In this document: positions 15,501 through 26,798 of the stretch, piece after piece
How the letters are laid out: every line of letters begins with the position of its first letter
Position numbering within the stretch: position 1 is the stretch's first letter
Origin: Udeniomyces pyricola
Taxonomy: Eukaryota; Basidiomycota; Tremellomycetes; Cystofilobasidiales; Mrakiaceae
Assembly: GCA_039545295.1 (NCBI GenBank)
Contig: BCIK01000001.1
Location: forward strand, 682,001-746,000
Length of the DNA stretch: 64,000 nucleotides
Reading direction: 5' to 3'
Position numbers and translations under genes: made by a program
Notes under the pieces: model-generated
Database searches by the model: none
Seen by the model: only the letters and a program-made list of their open reading frames with translations
Told to the model about the DNA's origin: nothing

Positions 15501-17219
15501 TCAGTTGAAGAGGGATCGAAAAATCGAGGTGAAGTGGAAGATGGAGTAGGGGGAGGAACGTTGAGTACTACTGTCGCATCTGTAGCAACAGCAAGTGGAG
15601 GAGGGGAGAGTAATAGTAGTAGTCGTCAGAACGGAGGAGGAAACTTGAATTACGCCATTGCGATCTACCCGTATTTCGCAGAGAGAGAGGACGAGTTTGA
15701 CGTCGTTGTGTGAGTCCTTCTTTATGTTTCAGAAGAGTTGAATGAGCATTGGAAGTAGAGCGAGGGAGCCAAAGGGAGAGAAGATATTGGAGTCATGACG
15801 ATCGCGATCAGAAAATTGCTCATAGGTTGCCTTCGTTTCCTCTGGTCCTTACTCGTTTGACGATCTATCAACATCACAACACACACACAAACACACACAA
15901 ACACACAAACAATAAACATCCTCACCAACAAACTTTCATCTAACCAGGGACGACACGTTCATCATCTTGTCGAAAGCTAAAGGATGGTGGGTCGTCCAGA
16001 GAGATCCGACAGGTCAAGGTTCGTTCCGCATCTAGCCAGCCCTTATCCTTTTCATTCTCCTGTCGTGCCTACATGTCGCTTTTGGTGTCTCTTTCGGCCC
16101 GGAGAACTCAAGTCACGAGTCGGTCACTCTAACACCGTCTTATCCTCCCTGGGTGCAACACCCCCTCCCCCCTTTTGCTTTCTTTCGCGGGCGCTGAAAA
16201 CATCCACTTTCGTCGCATCATATAGGCCTCGTCTCTCCTGACTCTGCGAAAGCGGGCTGGGTACCCGCTGGATGTCTCCTCGAATGCGATCGCCCTCCCG
16301 GTCCCAAGACAGTTCTTCACCCCTCTCCTACCCCATCCGTCCATGACCCTACTACCGATAACACCAATACCCCGCCTCCACCTGCGGTCGCGCGAGTCCC
16401 CCTGCCATCGATCATCTCGACGAGCTACCCTGGAATCGCTCTCATGGACTTCAAGGGCCAAGCAACGGATGAGATGTCGCTGTGCAACGGCGAGTCGTTG
16501 AAGGTGTTCAAGCGATATATCCATTGGAGTTATGCCGTTAGTGAAAGGGGAGAGAGAGGTTGGGTTAGTCGTCTTTTTCTTCTTCTCCTTTTTATCTTTT
16601 TTTATGTTTGAAAAGCTTCTTCTCGTCTTGTCGTGTCCCCTTCTTTTCCATTTCTTTCTTTCTTTGTCTTGTCTTCGGACGTCTTCTCCAGGGTTTCCAG
16701 ACCCAGAGAAACGATTCAGAATCCTTCTATGGTCCTCCCGTTTTTTTTTTTTGTTTTTTTTTTTTCGCTTGTTTCTTCCTGATGTCGGCATCTCCCCAAT
16801 CATAACGACTCAATTTATTTTCTTCTCCTCTAACTCCCCTTTCCTTCCTCCTCTTTCTCTTCCATTTGCTCTTCGTGCTCCTCTGTTAGGTCCCATCTTG
16901 GTACATTGGTCGTGTGACCAGTACGACCTCTACGACCCTGTCAGCCCTCGCAGCGCCTTCTTCTTCATCGTCATCATCTCCATCACCAATGTCCTTACCT
17001 GCACCCCCACCACCACCACCACTATCAATGGCTCCTCCTACAACGACAACGACGCCAACAGGGGGGAACTCGATACCGATGACGTCATCTGGAGACATCC
17101 AACCGGTACGGACAACATCCGTCGGGGCGAAACCAGGGATCAGTGGCGTATCAGCAGGAAGTCGCAGTCTCGGTCCTCATACTGGCGCTCCCATCTTGGG
17201 ACCAGAAATCGACGTTTGA
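12527..17219 (+). CDS. UBC2: Ste50/Ubc2-type MAPK-cascade adaptor (SAM-RA-SH3-SH3)
   Basis: This adaptor links small GTPases to the MAPKKK of the mating/filamentation cascade. Eleven exons give 912 residues: 12527-12656, 12815-12976, 13147-13251, 13384-13487, 13712-13870, 14020-14686, 14883-14992, 15147-15709, 15948-16018, 16226-16563 and 16890-17219. The order is: SAM domain (about 18-97; WDERLVCSWL to LKLVYQLKLE); a short coiled coil (about 135-160; IAQLEQEYEKLSEALHLHQD); a Ser/Pro-rich linker; a Ras-association domain (about 400-480; FRVTLDDPCWKVLPAALKKY); and two SH3 domains (about 645-720 and 755-815; ALMDFKGQATDEMS, GWVPSWYIG). The C-terminal SH3 pair is known from Ustilago maydis Ubc2 and basidiomycete relatives and is absent from ascomycete Ste50. 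That supports both the identity and the phylum. Confidence 0.93.
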
Positions 17220-18459
17220 TCAACCTATTTGCTTTGTATGAATTTCCGTATGTTTCTTTTGCGAGAGATTGGGCTGGCTGAGGTGGAATGGTTTCCTCGG
17301 CGGGGTTTACTACGCTTTTTTACTTTTTATATAAATACTTTTATATATATATATATATATATAACTTTTTTTTTGTTCGTTTCGTCAGTCTTGGACATCA
17401 CTTCCCCCAATCCTCTTCCTTCCTCCTCTCGACCCTTCTCCGTTCCCTCCCATATGCATGTTTACGCAAGCGATCTAACCCAACCTGCAGTGAACCTCTT
17501 AACCATCCACACGTATAGACCAGTGCAAACCCTCTCGACGTGGTATGTATGTACTCGGCTCTCCCTAGCGAGATGGCCATTCTGGCTTGGTCTCAATCAA
17601 TGCATGAAACGTTTATAGTAAACCTTGCACTGTTTTGCACTGTTCATGTACTTTACCTACGTAACCGTGACATGTATGCGGTCATCTAGCTGTGTGGGAA
17701 CGCACGAACGAATGGAATGGAATGGATTGAGTCACGGGAACGTCCATATATATATACATATCGCAATGAACAAAGGAAGAACGAAAAACACAAGAGGTAA
17801 GGGAAACAAAAGAAGATTGAAAGAAAAAAAAAATCGTAAAACTTTGAATCGACTCCCTGTCCCTTCCCCCCCCCCCTCCCTTTTCCTTTTTACACCCAAC
17901 CTTCCAGGAAGAAGTGAAGAAGAAAGAAAAACAAATAAGAAAACAAGAAAACAAACGCACAAGAGACAAAGATTGAAAGAATCCACCCAAAAAGCACTCG
18001 GAAAACGTGGGGGGAAAAAAGAAAGAAAGAACAAGGAAAAAAAAAAGAAAAAAAAAAAAAAAACAAGGACAGCTGCTGATGGATACACATTCATAAGTCC
18101 AGTGCACTCGATCGATGGACCGCCTGCAACAGGAATAGTGAGAGAAGGTTGGTTATAGTAGGGTGATAGTAGTAGGAGTGATACATAGCGTACATATGCA
18201 GATAGTACATGTTGATGGATCCGGATATACGTACGCGCGATCGCGAATAGCCGTTGTAGTTCATCTCCGGTCTGAGAGGGACAAGCTCTGATCGTGTCAA
18301 TTCGCGCAGTCCTCGACCAACTGGGCCAGCCTTGGGCCGATATGTGCCGATCCTCCTGTTCAACCCAATACTCGTTGGAAGGCTTTGATGAATGTCGGGT
18401 TCCTTCCCCCTTCCCCCCCCCCCCCTCCGTTTCTCTCACCGGCCTAGCTCGAGGCACTA
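17220..18459. other. Convergent intergenic region, low complexity
   Basis: A 1.2-kb spacer between two convergent genes. It contains a TA dinucleotide run (17343-17362), long A-rich stretches (17820-17835, 18000-18065) and poly-C runs (17867-17876, 18414-18425). Both strands contain ORFs, but they are repeats of Lys, Phe or Pro without recognisable domains. No gene is supported. Confidence 0.6.
17343..17362. repeat. (TA)n dinucleotide repeat
   Basis: Ten TA units lie in the 3' flank of UBC2. Confidence 0.85.
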
Positions 18460-20146
18460 CTAGTAAGTAGTACGATCTCCTCCACTTCGATCTGCATCAT
18501 CATCTCCACCACCATCCCCCCTTTGGCGCACCTCAAAGTCCTCTTCTTCTTCTCCCGCTTCGACCTCGACCTCATCATCATGATCGTCGTCGTTGTCGTC
18601 GTCGGCATCGACTTCCACCACGACGCGATGGACCAAGATCAACCCCAAGATGACCGAGCCTGGACCGACTATCGACTCCAATACCCGACGCGCGAGCGAA
18701 AGTCGGCCGTAGTCGGTGTCGATCGCTGGGAAGAGGGATAGGGAGTAGGATTGGGGAAGGTTGTTTGGATACACGGATGGATGATGGATGAATAAACGGA
18801 TGGATGAATGAATGAGGTTCGTTTATTCGGGGGAGTAGAAGGAAGAGGAGAGGGAAGAAGCGAGAAAGGTAGAAATAAAAGAAAAAGAAAAAGGAAAGTC
18901 AATGAGATGAGATGAGATGATATTGAATGAAGGAATAGATCAAACAATGATCATCTTTTCCTCTTTCTTTCCCCTCTCTTCTCTGAGTTGCCAAGGAACC
19001 ATGATGTCTCCTTGAAGGCATGAGCAGAATGACGACTCACGTAATCCACTGAAAACGGGTGCGAGCACGAGGATGATAAGGGCGAGCATCAAGAGCAAAG
19101 TCGAATGCAACCGGGCCGGTGTATACGGTTGAGGTCCACGGCAGAGTTGGATCGTAAGTGAAGTCTGATGGGAAAGAAGCAAGAGAGGAAGTTCATATCA
19201 GAGAGGAGAGTAAGAGCGAGAGACAGGGGGAAGGAAAAGGTTTGGGGGTGAAGAAAGAATATGGGACGGACGATCGTCATGGGGAAAGCTAGGAACTTGA
19301 TCATCATCTTCGGTTCCCGATACCAGAGGGGTTCGTTGAGGATCGATGCGGTGATACCTAAAGAAAAAAAGGAGAAAACAAAATGCATTGAAGGAGTTTA
19401 GTTTTCTTTTTCTTTTCTTCTTCTTCTTCTTCTATTAAGTTTTCTTTTCTTCCTTGTTTCTGTTCTTTCCTTCTGTTCTTCATCTTTGATTGGAAGAAAG
19501 GCACGCGTGTGGGGTCGACCGAGAGACAACTCGTTAAACCGCGATTGCAAAGGCTTCAGGTCGCGTGTTGGAAGAGCACGCTTCTTTCACTTGACTTGTG
19601 TGTGTGTGGATATATATGTATATATGGGTATGTGTGTGTGCATATGTAAGCAAGAGAGGGAGAGAGAAGGATAGAGCAAGATGACGACTGACTGAAGATG
19701 TTGATGGCAAAGAGGATAGAGGCAATCGCAAAGAGCATGATTCTCGGATAGAGAGCCCATATTAGGTTAGGTGGCCGCGTATCGAACGACATGGTCGAAC
19801 CCATCGTCGTCTTCCTATGAGACCGATGTGGTGTAGCAGAAAGGGTAGGGGTCGTAGCACCTTGGCGCCGACCGGTCACGAGTTGATTGGAGGCACGGTT
19901 GAGCAAGCTCGTTCGTTCGGTCGGCGTGAGGGTCGTCATCCTCCCATCGGGCGTGACGGTGGCGGGAGTGCTGATGATGGGAGTGAGGAGGCTGAGCCGC
20001 TCGGATCGGTGTCGAGCGTGGATCTGGGAGAACGTCCAGAGGGAGAAGAGAAAGAGAAGGATGAAGGCTAGGGAAAGGGAGGAGGAGAGGAAGCCGGATG
20101 GAGCGGGTGCAGAAGGGATGTGGTCTATCGGTTTGAAAATGATCAT
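18460..20146 (-). CDS. Multi-pass membrane protein, unknown function
   Basis: Four exons join in phase, right to left: 20146-19693, 19357-19272, 19164-19041 and 18725-18460, giving 309 residues. Five hydrophobic segments are visible: SLAFILLFLFSLWTF, IMLFAIASILFAINIF, MMIKFLAFPMTITSL, LLLMLALIILVLAPVF and VILGLILVHRVVVEV. A Ser/Thr-rich loop separates the first two. The C-terminal tail is very acidic (runs of Asp and Glu) and ends RSGGDRTTY. One donor is GTCCGT, also used twice in UPF3. I do not recognise the family. The start at 20146 is the first ATG of the long exon, but a short upstream exon in the 20.2-20.35 kb interval cannot be excluded. Confidence 0.7.
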
Positions 20147-20759
20147 CGTGGGCTGGAGTCTAGGAGGGGATATCTATCGAGTGCTAGAACTGGACGATGT
20201 GAGCAATCCAAGGGAGGATCGACGGAAGAGTGTATATACAGGATGAGGGGAAAAAACGCCGAGGGTAATAACGTCCATCAGTCCAAACCACGAGGCCCAT
20301 CCTCGTCATCGTCTTTTCGCAGCGGGTTCTCGTTCGGCCCGCACATGGCATAACCGGAAATCAATCAAAATCAATGAAATCAATTAAAATCCTAAAACGT
20401 TCATCGCCCATCCACCCCAAACGTCATATAATCCCCACCTCTATGCTATATTCTTGTTCGATGCTCCATATCGCACCGAGTCCAGACTGATTGATACTAA
20501 CTATCATGATGATCATGTCGATGAATATATATATATGAATATATATATATATACGCATATATGATCTAAATACCTGCGATATCACTGGTCAATCGACGCT
20601 TTAATATTGCAGCACATGCATGTATTCGCAGTACCGGCAATACTTGTATATAGAGGCGGCCACAATCAAAGAAGGCTCCTTCATCATTGACCAAAGCGTC
20701 GACCCCTCATCATCATCATCACCTTCACCTTCATCATCCACTATCATCCCCTCATCAAC
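20147..20759. promoter_or_regulatory. Divergent promoter region, membrane protein / BOL3
   Basis: AT-rich spacer with a long alternating AT tract (ATATATATATGAATATATATATATATAC, about 20525-20553). Short CATCATC runs are near the BOL3 start. No gene is supported. Confidence 0.5.
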
Positions 20760-21586
20760 ATGTCCTTCCTCGCCCTCTTCCCTCGCTCCTTCACTCGCAG
20801 CGCCCGGATCTCTCCCACCTCCCTCCTCTCAAGCCGTCCCACCCTCAACCAATCCCTTCCTCTCCCGCTTCGTCTCGCCGCGACCGCAACCGCGCCCAGA
20901 TCTTACTCTGCTGCGTCCCCTCCTCCCCCTTCGCGCCCACACTCGACCAACGAGGCCGAGATCCGAAACAAGCTCCTCGATAAGCTCGAGGCCGTCGAAT
21001 GCGAAGTCGAAGATACCTCGGGTACGATTACACGAATCCAACCTCTTTCCCACCACTTTCTCCTTCGCTCTCTCGCTCTCTCTCTCTCTCTCTCTGTCTT
21101 TTGTCCGTTCTCTCCTGCTCGTTGCTTGGCCAACCGACTGAAATATACTGCCTCATCATTTTACCGATGGTCCATACAGGCGGATGCGGTGCGTTCTACT
21201 CGATCCGGGTATCGTCTCCAGCGTTCATTGGTATCTCCAAGATCAAGCAGCATCGACTCGTCAACCAGGTCCTTAAGGAGGAGATCAAAGATATCCACGG
21301 CCTCACGGTGAGTCTTGTATCAGACACGAATTAAACAAAAAGGATAGAGGGGTTCCGATCAACGAAACGAAGAATGACAATGAAAACAGCTAGGCTGGTT
21401 CCCTTTGGGAATGCGTGTGTGGTGGTGGTGTGTGTGTGTATGTACGTGTATGGATCTGGTTTCCTTCTCTAAGGGCTGACGTTTTCTCCTTTGGGGTTCA
21501 TTGAATTCTCGGTGGATCGTTTTTGTTGTTGTTGTTGTTCTTAGCTTGTGACGTCAGCATCGGACCCTCCCACCAGTTCCAATTGA
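20760..21586 (+). CDS. BOL3: Mitochondrial BolA-like protein (Bol3/BOLA3)
   Basis: Bol3 acts late in mitochondrial iron-sulfur cluster assembly, helping transfer [4Fe-4S] clusters to client enzymes. Three exons (20760-21021, 21180-21307, 21545-21586) give 143 residues. The first 60 residues are rich in Arg, Ser, Ala and Leu without acidic residues, as in a mitochondrial presequence. The BolA fold follows, from EIRNKLLDKLEA through VEDTSGGCGAFYSI to QHRLVNQVLKEEIKDIHGL. The SGGCG motif supplies the invariant Cys and HRLVNQ the cluster-ligand His. The last exon was chosen because it continues the final strand as TLVTSASD and ends promptly; an alternative acceptor near 21611 would add an implausible basic tail. 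Confidence 0.93.
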
Positions 21587-21721
21587 TATTAGATTTCCAT
21601 TCCTTTCTAGAAATCGTCTCGACGCGCCCTTCCTGCAGCTTTGAGGTTCTTCAGCTTCCTCGGGTCTGATTGGGCTCCGCCGTGTTCATTCAAACCACAA
21701 GGTGCTTCGTGCATCGTTCAT

Positions 21722-22942
21722 TTAATCGCCACCTCCCTTCCGGGTCGACCAGAAACTCTTGCCGTAGCTTGGAAAGCGAGAGAGACGACCAAGCGATATT
21801 CAGATAGGGCGTCGTGCGGGTTCAGAGGGTTGCAAGGAGTCAGAGGTCGGAGAGTAGGGAGAGGGTCGAGACAATCAAACATGAGCCTCGTTGAACAGGC
21901 CTCAAGACCTTGATCGATTGGCACTGGCAGGCAACGCATGCAGGATTGTCCTACCGGACTTACCTGATGAGAATCTCTTCCCCCTTGTCAATCTTGTCTA
22001 TAGCGAAGATGCCCATCCGCAACTCGCCCCGCTCCGCTTTCATGCGCTCTGCTGGCGTTGACTGGTGTGGTTCAAGCACGGGAGGGACCGTCAGACTGGA
22101 CGTTCGCATCGAATGGAAGAACCCGTTCGGACGCGATTTCGGTGGGGGTTGAGGTTTCCCGGGCTTGACTTTGGGAATCTCGGTGATGGAAGGCGTCGTT
22201 GGTGGGACGCCTCGGTAGTCGTTGCACATTCGAGCTTCGTTGCCCATTTGAGACGCATCGACAGCGAGTCCATGAGTGGCCCAAGGAAGAACTGGATCGC
22301 TCACAACCGAGGGCGAACTGCTGACTGTCGGTCCCGGTAGAGGCCTGAGACTTGAGAGAACTGAGCAGAGGGTCAAGTCGTAATCAGATGTCTCTCGGAC
22401 CTTGATGAGTTCGGGCGTAGCGTCGGGATCGAGATGAACGTGACCGGTATACCTAATTCACGATGGGAAGAGAGGGATGACAGTGATCGGACGTATAGTC
22501 GTCGACCGCAGTGCAATCGACCGGAGCCGATGACGTATGTTTGCTGTCAGTCGATAACGCTCTGGATTATGTGAGAGGACAAAGGGTTGGCCAGCTGCTG
22601 GTGGGGATAGGGATGAGCAAGCTCTCCCGCAAACGGGACAGGGGAAGGGGCCGGAGAGCAATCGAGGTAACCAGATTTGGCGCACCAAATAATGAGCTCG
22701 CCCTTTTTAATTTTTTGCTTGGCAAAAAGACCTCGTTGACCACACGCTGGATGGGCCGGATTGGTGACCATACTGATCTCGACGTTTGGGTTGGGTTTAT
22801 GGGGGGGAGGGGGCGTCTTGGACTGGACGAGCGCGAGGACTGGGGGAGGGAGGTGGCCGTAGAAGGGGGCGACGAGATAGTGGACGTCGGATGGCCAATT
22901 GGGGGGAATGTAGGGCGGCCGAGGGGGATTAAGGGAAGGCAT
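21722..22942 (-). CDS. SET-domain protein (putative lysine methyltransferase)
   Basis: Three exons (22942-22686, 22452-21964, 21767-21722) give 263 residues. The SET core can be read across the joins. It starts with RGLFAKQKIKKGELIIW, continues with YTGHVHLD and SDYDL, then GLAVDASQMGNEARMCNDYR at the position of the S-adenosylmethionine-binding N-H motif, and ends with GIFAIDKIDKGEEILISYGK followed by SFW. The last Tyr corresponds to the catalytic or pocket Tyr, and it is only recovered by adding the 46-nt final exon. No pre-SET or chromo domain is present. Short proteins of this type with a C-terminal YGKxFW are common in basidiomycetes, and their substrates are mostly unknown. The NDYR sequence departs from the canonical NHS/NHC, which leaves activity uncertain. 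Confidence 0.88.
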
Positions 22943-23244
22943 GATGGTACCAGAGACGTGATTAAAGCCGGAGAAGGGGAGGATAGTGTTGGACTGCAGC
23001 AGCAAGCCGTCAAACAAGAAGACGGACAAGAAGACGAACTGCAAGATGCGTGCGTCGCGGAGCGAACACGTGAAATGCGAAAGTCGGAGCTCGGAACCAA
23101 ACGAATCGACCGCGAGCCTTTCCAACTGCAACCCATACATACAATCACTCACCCACACACACACACACACACATATATATACATACACATTCGCACGATC
23201 CTTCCTCTCTTTCCCCCTCCCTTCACCTCTCTTGAAATGCCTTC
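22943..23244. promoter_or_regulatory. Divergent promoter region, SET protein / permease
   Basis: A 302-bp spacer with a CA dinucleotide run followed by TATATATAC (about 23155-23185). No other feature is seen. Confidence 0.5.
23155..23172 (+). repeat. (CA)n dinucleotide repeat
   Basis: About nine CA units lie in the divergent promoter between the SET gene and the permease. Similar short CA or TG runs occur at about 26005, 26624 and 32949. Confidence 0.8.
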
Positions 23245-25709
23245 ATGACCTATCCTCGCCCAACTACCCCTACGATTGAACCTACTCTTCCCACTCTACT
23301 TGAAATGCTCACCCTGCCAGTGTCCAGCGTCCAGCACGACTCGGTTCGTTCGGAACCAGCGTCTCCATCCGATGGCGTTCATGCCTTCGCCCCTTCGCGC
23401 TCCTCCATCACCTCCAGTCCATCCCTTGACCCCAGCGACGACTCGGACAACACCCTTCCGACCACTCACAACGATTCGGTCCTATCCTTCTCTCAACACA
23501 AGATCCGGGGTGGCCTCATTCTCGAGGACGACGACGGCGACAGTAACAGCGAGAACCAAGCCAGTGATTTGGACGATTCGGGCGAGGATGAGACAGCTTC
23601 CATCAGAGCTGATTGCTACGCCCTCGATACTTTCCACGACGACTTGGTCGAGGGTGACACGCTTCAAGATGCATGGGAACCAGAAGATGCCGAGTCAGGC
23701 GCCTTTCTGTCGAGTCAGGGCCACACTCGCATCAACTCGTCCTCATCCGACCTCAGTCGTCGTCGGCACTCGTCCTCTTATTCCCGTCGATCCCTCTACC
23801 CTCCCGTCACGTCGACGCCCCGTCCGACGTCCCTCGTCCAGATAGCCCTCACACTCCACTCAACCTCCCTCACCTCGACGTCTCTCGCCGTACCCTACGC
23901 GCTTTCCCTCATCTCGTCCTCGACTACACACACCTTGCTTCTTCCTCCCCTCTTTGTTGTCCTCGTCGCGTCCATTTCCGGCGCGTCGCATGTCGTCCTC
24001 GCCTACCTCGCCCGTTACCTCGACATCAAAGCTGGGCGCGTCGAGGATCTGACCAAAGGTATTCCTGGCTGTGGTGGAAAGTTGGCCAAGATGTTCGTCC
24101 GAGCCGGCGTTGTTTTAGCGGGCATTGGACTGATGTCGATGCATCTGACGCGTGAGTCTGTTGGGCCCTTGTGCCCCTGTCCGGTGGTCTCTTGCTGTCC
24201 TTTTCGTTCTTTCCATCGTTCTGCTCGAGCGATTTTTCTGAGACTTCTGGTAGAATGCTTTTGAACAATGAGCTGACATCCATGCATCATAACTTGTCTC
24301 AGTGATGGTGGACACATTACTGCCTCTGACGACTCTGTATCTGCCGCAGCCGCTGCAATCGCCCCTGGTCTGGACGACTGTTTTTGGGTTTTCGGTAGGT
24401 GCCTTTTGGCATGCTGCATGGCATCGCACTCCAAGTAACTGACCTTTTGCCCTGGTTCTGATTGGTCCTCTCCGTCTAGACCCTTGTCCTTCTCCTCTTA
24501 TCCTCTACGTCCAAGCATTCAGCCATGATTTCTCGCTGGTCCAACTACCTTTGCCTTCTCCTTCTCATCCCCCTCTTCATCATCATACTCACCCACGCCG
24601 TTCGCATCTCCAAGAAGCTAGAACCACTTCCCGCGCTGTCGTCGTCTCTACCTGCCGGCCGGACCGAATTCGGTCGGATCCTCGGAGGAGCTGCCGATAG
24701 ACCTGGCAGTTTCTGGGGTGGGATTGCCATCTTGACGATTGCCCTCTCGTCACATCTCTTGACCCTTCCGAGTCATGCCAACCTCGTCAAGTCGTCCCAA
24801 CCGTCTTTCCCTTTGGTCCCTCTCGCATCGACTATGATGCACCTTGTCTTCCTCCTTCCCTTCTCGCTCGTGCCATACTACCTCCTCACGCCGTTTCTGG
24901 TATCCTCCCTTCCGCCCAACATCCTTTCCATCATCCCTTCCTCATCCCCGACATCTATCATCGTTGCTCGCGTCTCGACCATCCTGCTAACGGCCACCTC
25001 AATCCCACCCGTATTTCTCGTCACCAAGGAGACTGTTCTTCGAGGGTGTCAAGCGCTCGACATTCATTTTACTGCCAGCTCGCCTTACTTCTCACGTTCC
25101 GGTACCCGGGCCCCAACTTCTACCTCGCATCAACCGCCGTTTCGCCACCATCTCCATCGACGTCGGAACGGACCCAAACACGTGCCTTCGAACTCCTTCT
25201 TCTCACCGGACCTCCTACTCACTCTCTTTGTCTTCCTCCTCGTCCTCTTCCCTTGTTTCTTTTCCATCACGGTCGCGTTCCTCCTTCCTGCGGTGGCATG
25301 CCTGGTGATCCTCTTGACGTTCTTCTTGCCATCTCTCTTGTTCATCCTCCTCTTTCACCTTCGACGACCCTTCTCTATCATCTTTCCTCCGACGTCGCGC
25401 TCCCCTTCCTTCCTAACCACCTCTTCCACTTCGTCCTTTGGTCCTTCATCCTCACCGAGGGCCGACGACTCATCCTTCCTTCCTCCTCCTTCGACGCCAC
25501 TTCCTCCTTCGACCCCACGTTTCACCCCTCACGCCGAGGGCGTCGAGGCCCTCCCGAGCGACGCCCTTTTAGCCGCCAAGGAACGTCAGCTCCAGAAAAG
25601 ACGGACGGGGAGACGCGTTTGGCAGGATGGCGTCGTGTTTTTGGGGACGCTCCCCGTAGGTGGAAGCGTTGTTGTTTGGACGTTTGGAAGGGCGTTTGGG
25701 GCTTGGTGA
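23245..25709 (+). CDS. Amino-acid-permease-like (AAAP family) membrane transporter
   Basis: Three exons (23245-24151, 24303-24394, 24480-25709) give 742 residues. The first 190 residues are acidic and Ser-rich, as in several fungal vacuolar transporters of the AAAP family. The rest is a string of about ten hydrophobic segments. Family-like features are LAVPYALSLI in the first helix pair, an FWGGIAILTIALSSHLLTLP segment in the position of the conserved F-x-H helix, and a late LPAVACLVILLTFFLPSLLF helix. The final helix (VVFLGTLPVGGSVVVWTF) ends just before the stop. The third exon is one open frame, but 25050-25200 is poor in hydrophobic residues and an unrecognised intron there is possible. 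The substrate cannot be inferred. An in-frame stop after ATG 23237 makes 23245 the better start. Confidence 0.62.
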
Positions 25710-26798
25710 GCAAGGAAGGGGGAGACAACGCTACCACACGGATGGATGAATGGAAGAAAGGGGATGGATGGTGTTGGCCTTGGTTTGGAGACTCAAAGGG
25801 TGAGGACGAATCAGGAGCGAAGAGACATGGTGAAGTGACCATGTTATTTCTGCCTTTCCTTTGTCCCTCTGTTTGTGATCTATGTGCATTCCTCTTCTCT
25901 TCCAAGCTCCTCCTTGCGCTTTCCCTTGGGTTCCCCCACCAATTGCCCTTGCCTTCCTTTCATTTGCCGTTTCCCATAGATACCCTCTCCTATTCCCCTC
26001 CAAACACACACACACACACACACACAAACATATATATATACCTTTCTTCCTCCCGATCCGCTGATCTTGTCCTTCGTTTTTCTTTTTCTTTTTTTCCATC
26101 TCCCTTCTTTCGTCTCTTCTCCTTTTTTTTTCACATACAATCTCTTTTTCTTTCGATTTTCTCCTTCATTCGTTCATTGATTCATTCGTTTTTTTTTTTA
26201 AAATATAAATCCATGTTTGGGTTGGTTCTTTCGTGGTCGTCTTTGTTCCGGCGTCCTTGTTCCATGGAGATATTATATCCCGGCAATCCAATGCGGGATG
26301 TTCTGTGATCTGTCGTCTGTCTTTCGTCGTTCTTCTCGATTCGAGCTATGTAAAGAATAGAAAGAAAACAAACCCATCGGAGATGATGCGTGGGAATCGA
26401 ACGCAGAGAGAGAGAGAAAAAAAAAAGAAAAGAAAAAAAAAAACACCCAAGGGGTCGGCGACGATATCAACTAGGAGGAGTGGATCATAGAATTAGCTGC
26501 CAGGGATCGTTTAGAATAGAAACAATCCGCGACACTTTTCAAATTGGCAGGGTTGAAAAGGTTTTATCTATATCTATGCGACGATGGTTTAGAGACCGTT
26601 TTCCCTTTCTCTTTTTTCCTCCTGTGTGTGTGTGTGTGTGTCTTTTTCTCTCTTTTTCGTTCGTTCGTGTGTTTCGTTTCTTTTTCTTTTCTTCTTTCTT
26701 CTTTCTTCTTGGTTGCTCACTGGCGTGCTTGAGAACAACAACACCAACACAAAAGAGCGGATGGAGACATTCGAAGAACGCTGGATGGGTAAAATGGC
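25710..26798. other. Convergent intergenic region, low complexity
   Basis: This 1.1-kb 3' spacer is pyrimidine-rich on the plus strand. It has a CA run (about 26005-26025), A-rich runs and a TG run (about 26624-26640). ORFs here are simple-sequence by-products. No gene is supported. Confidence 0.6.

Noticed and set aside
25046..26308. 420-codon plus-strand ORF overlapping the permease exon
   Set aside because: It is an alternate-frame shadow of the permease C-terminus and then simple-sequence 3' spacer.
26380..26410. tRNA-like T-arm sequence on the minus strand (GTTCGATTCCC)
   Set aside because: The bases on either side cannot form the five-base-pair arm, and no acceptor stem or anticodon arm could be found.
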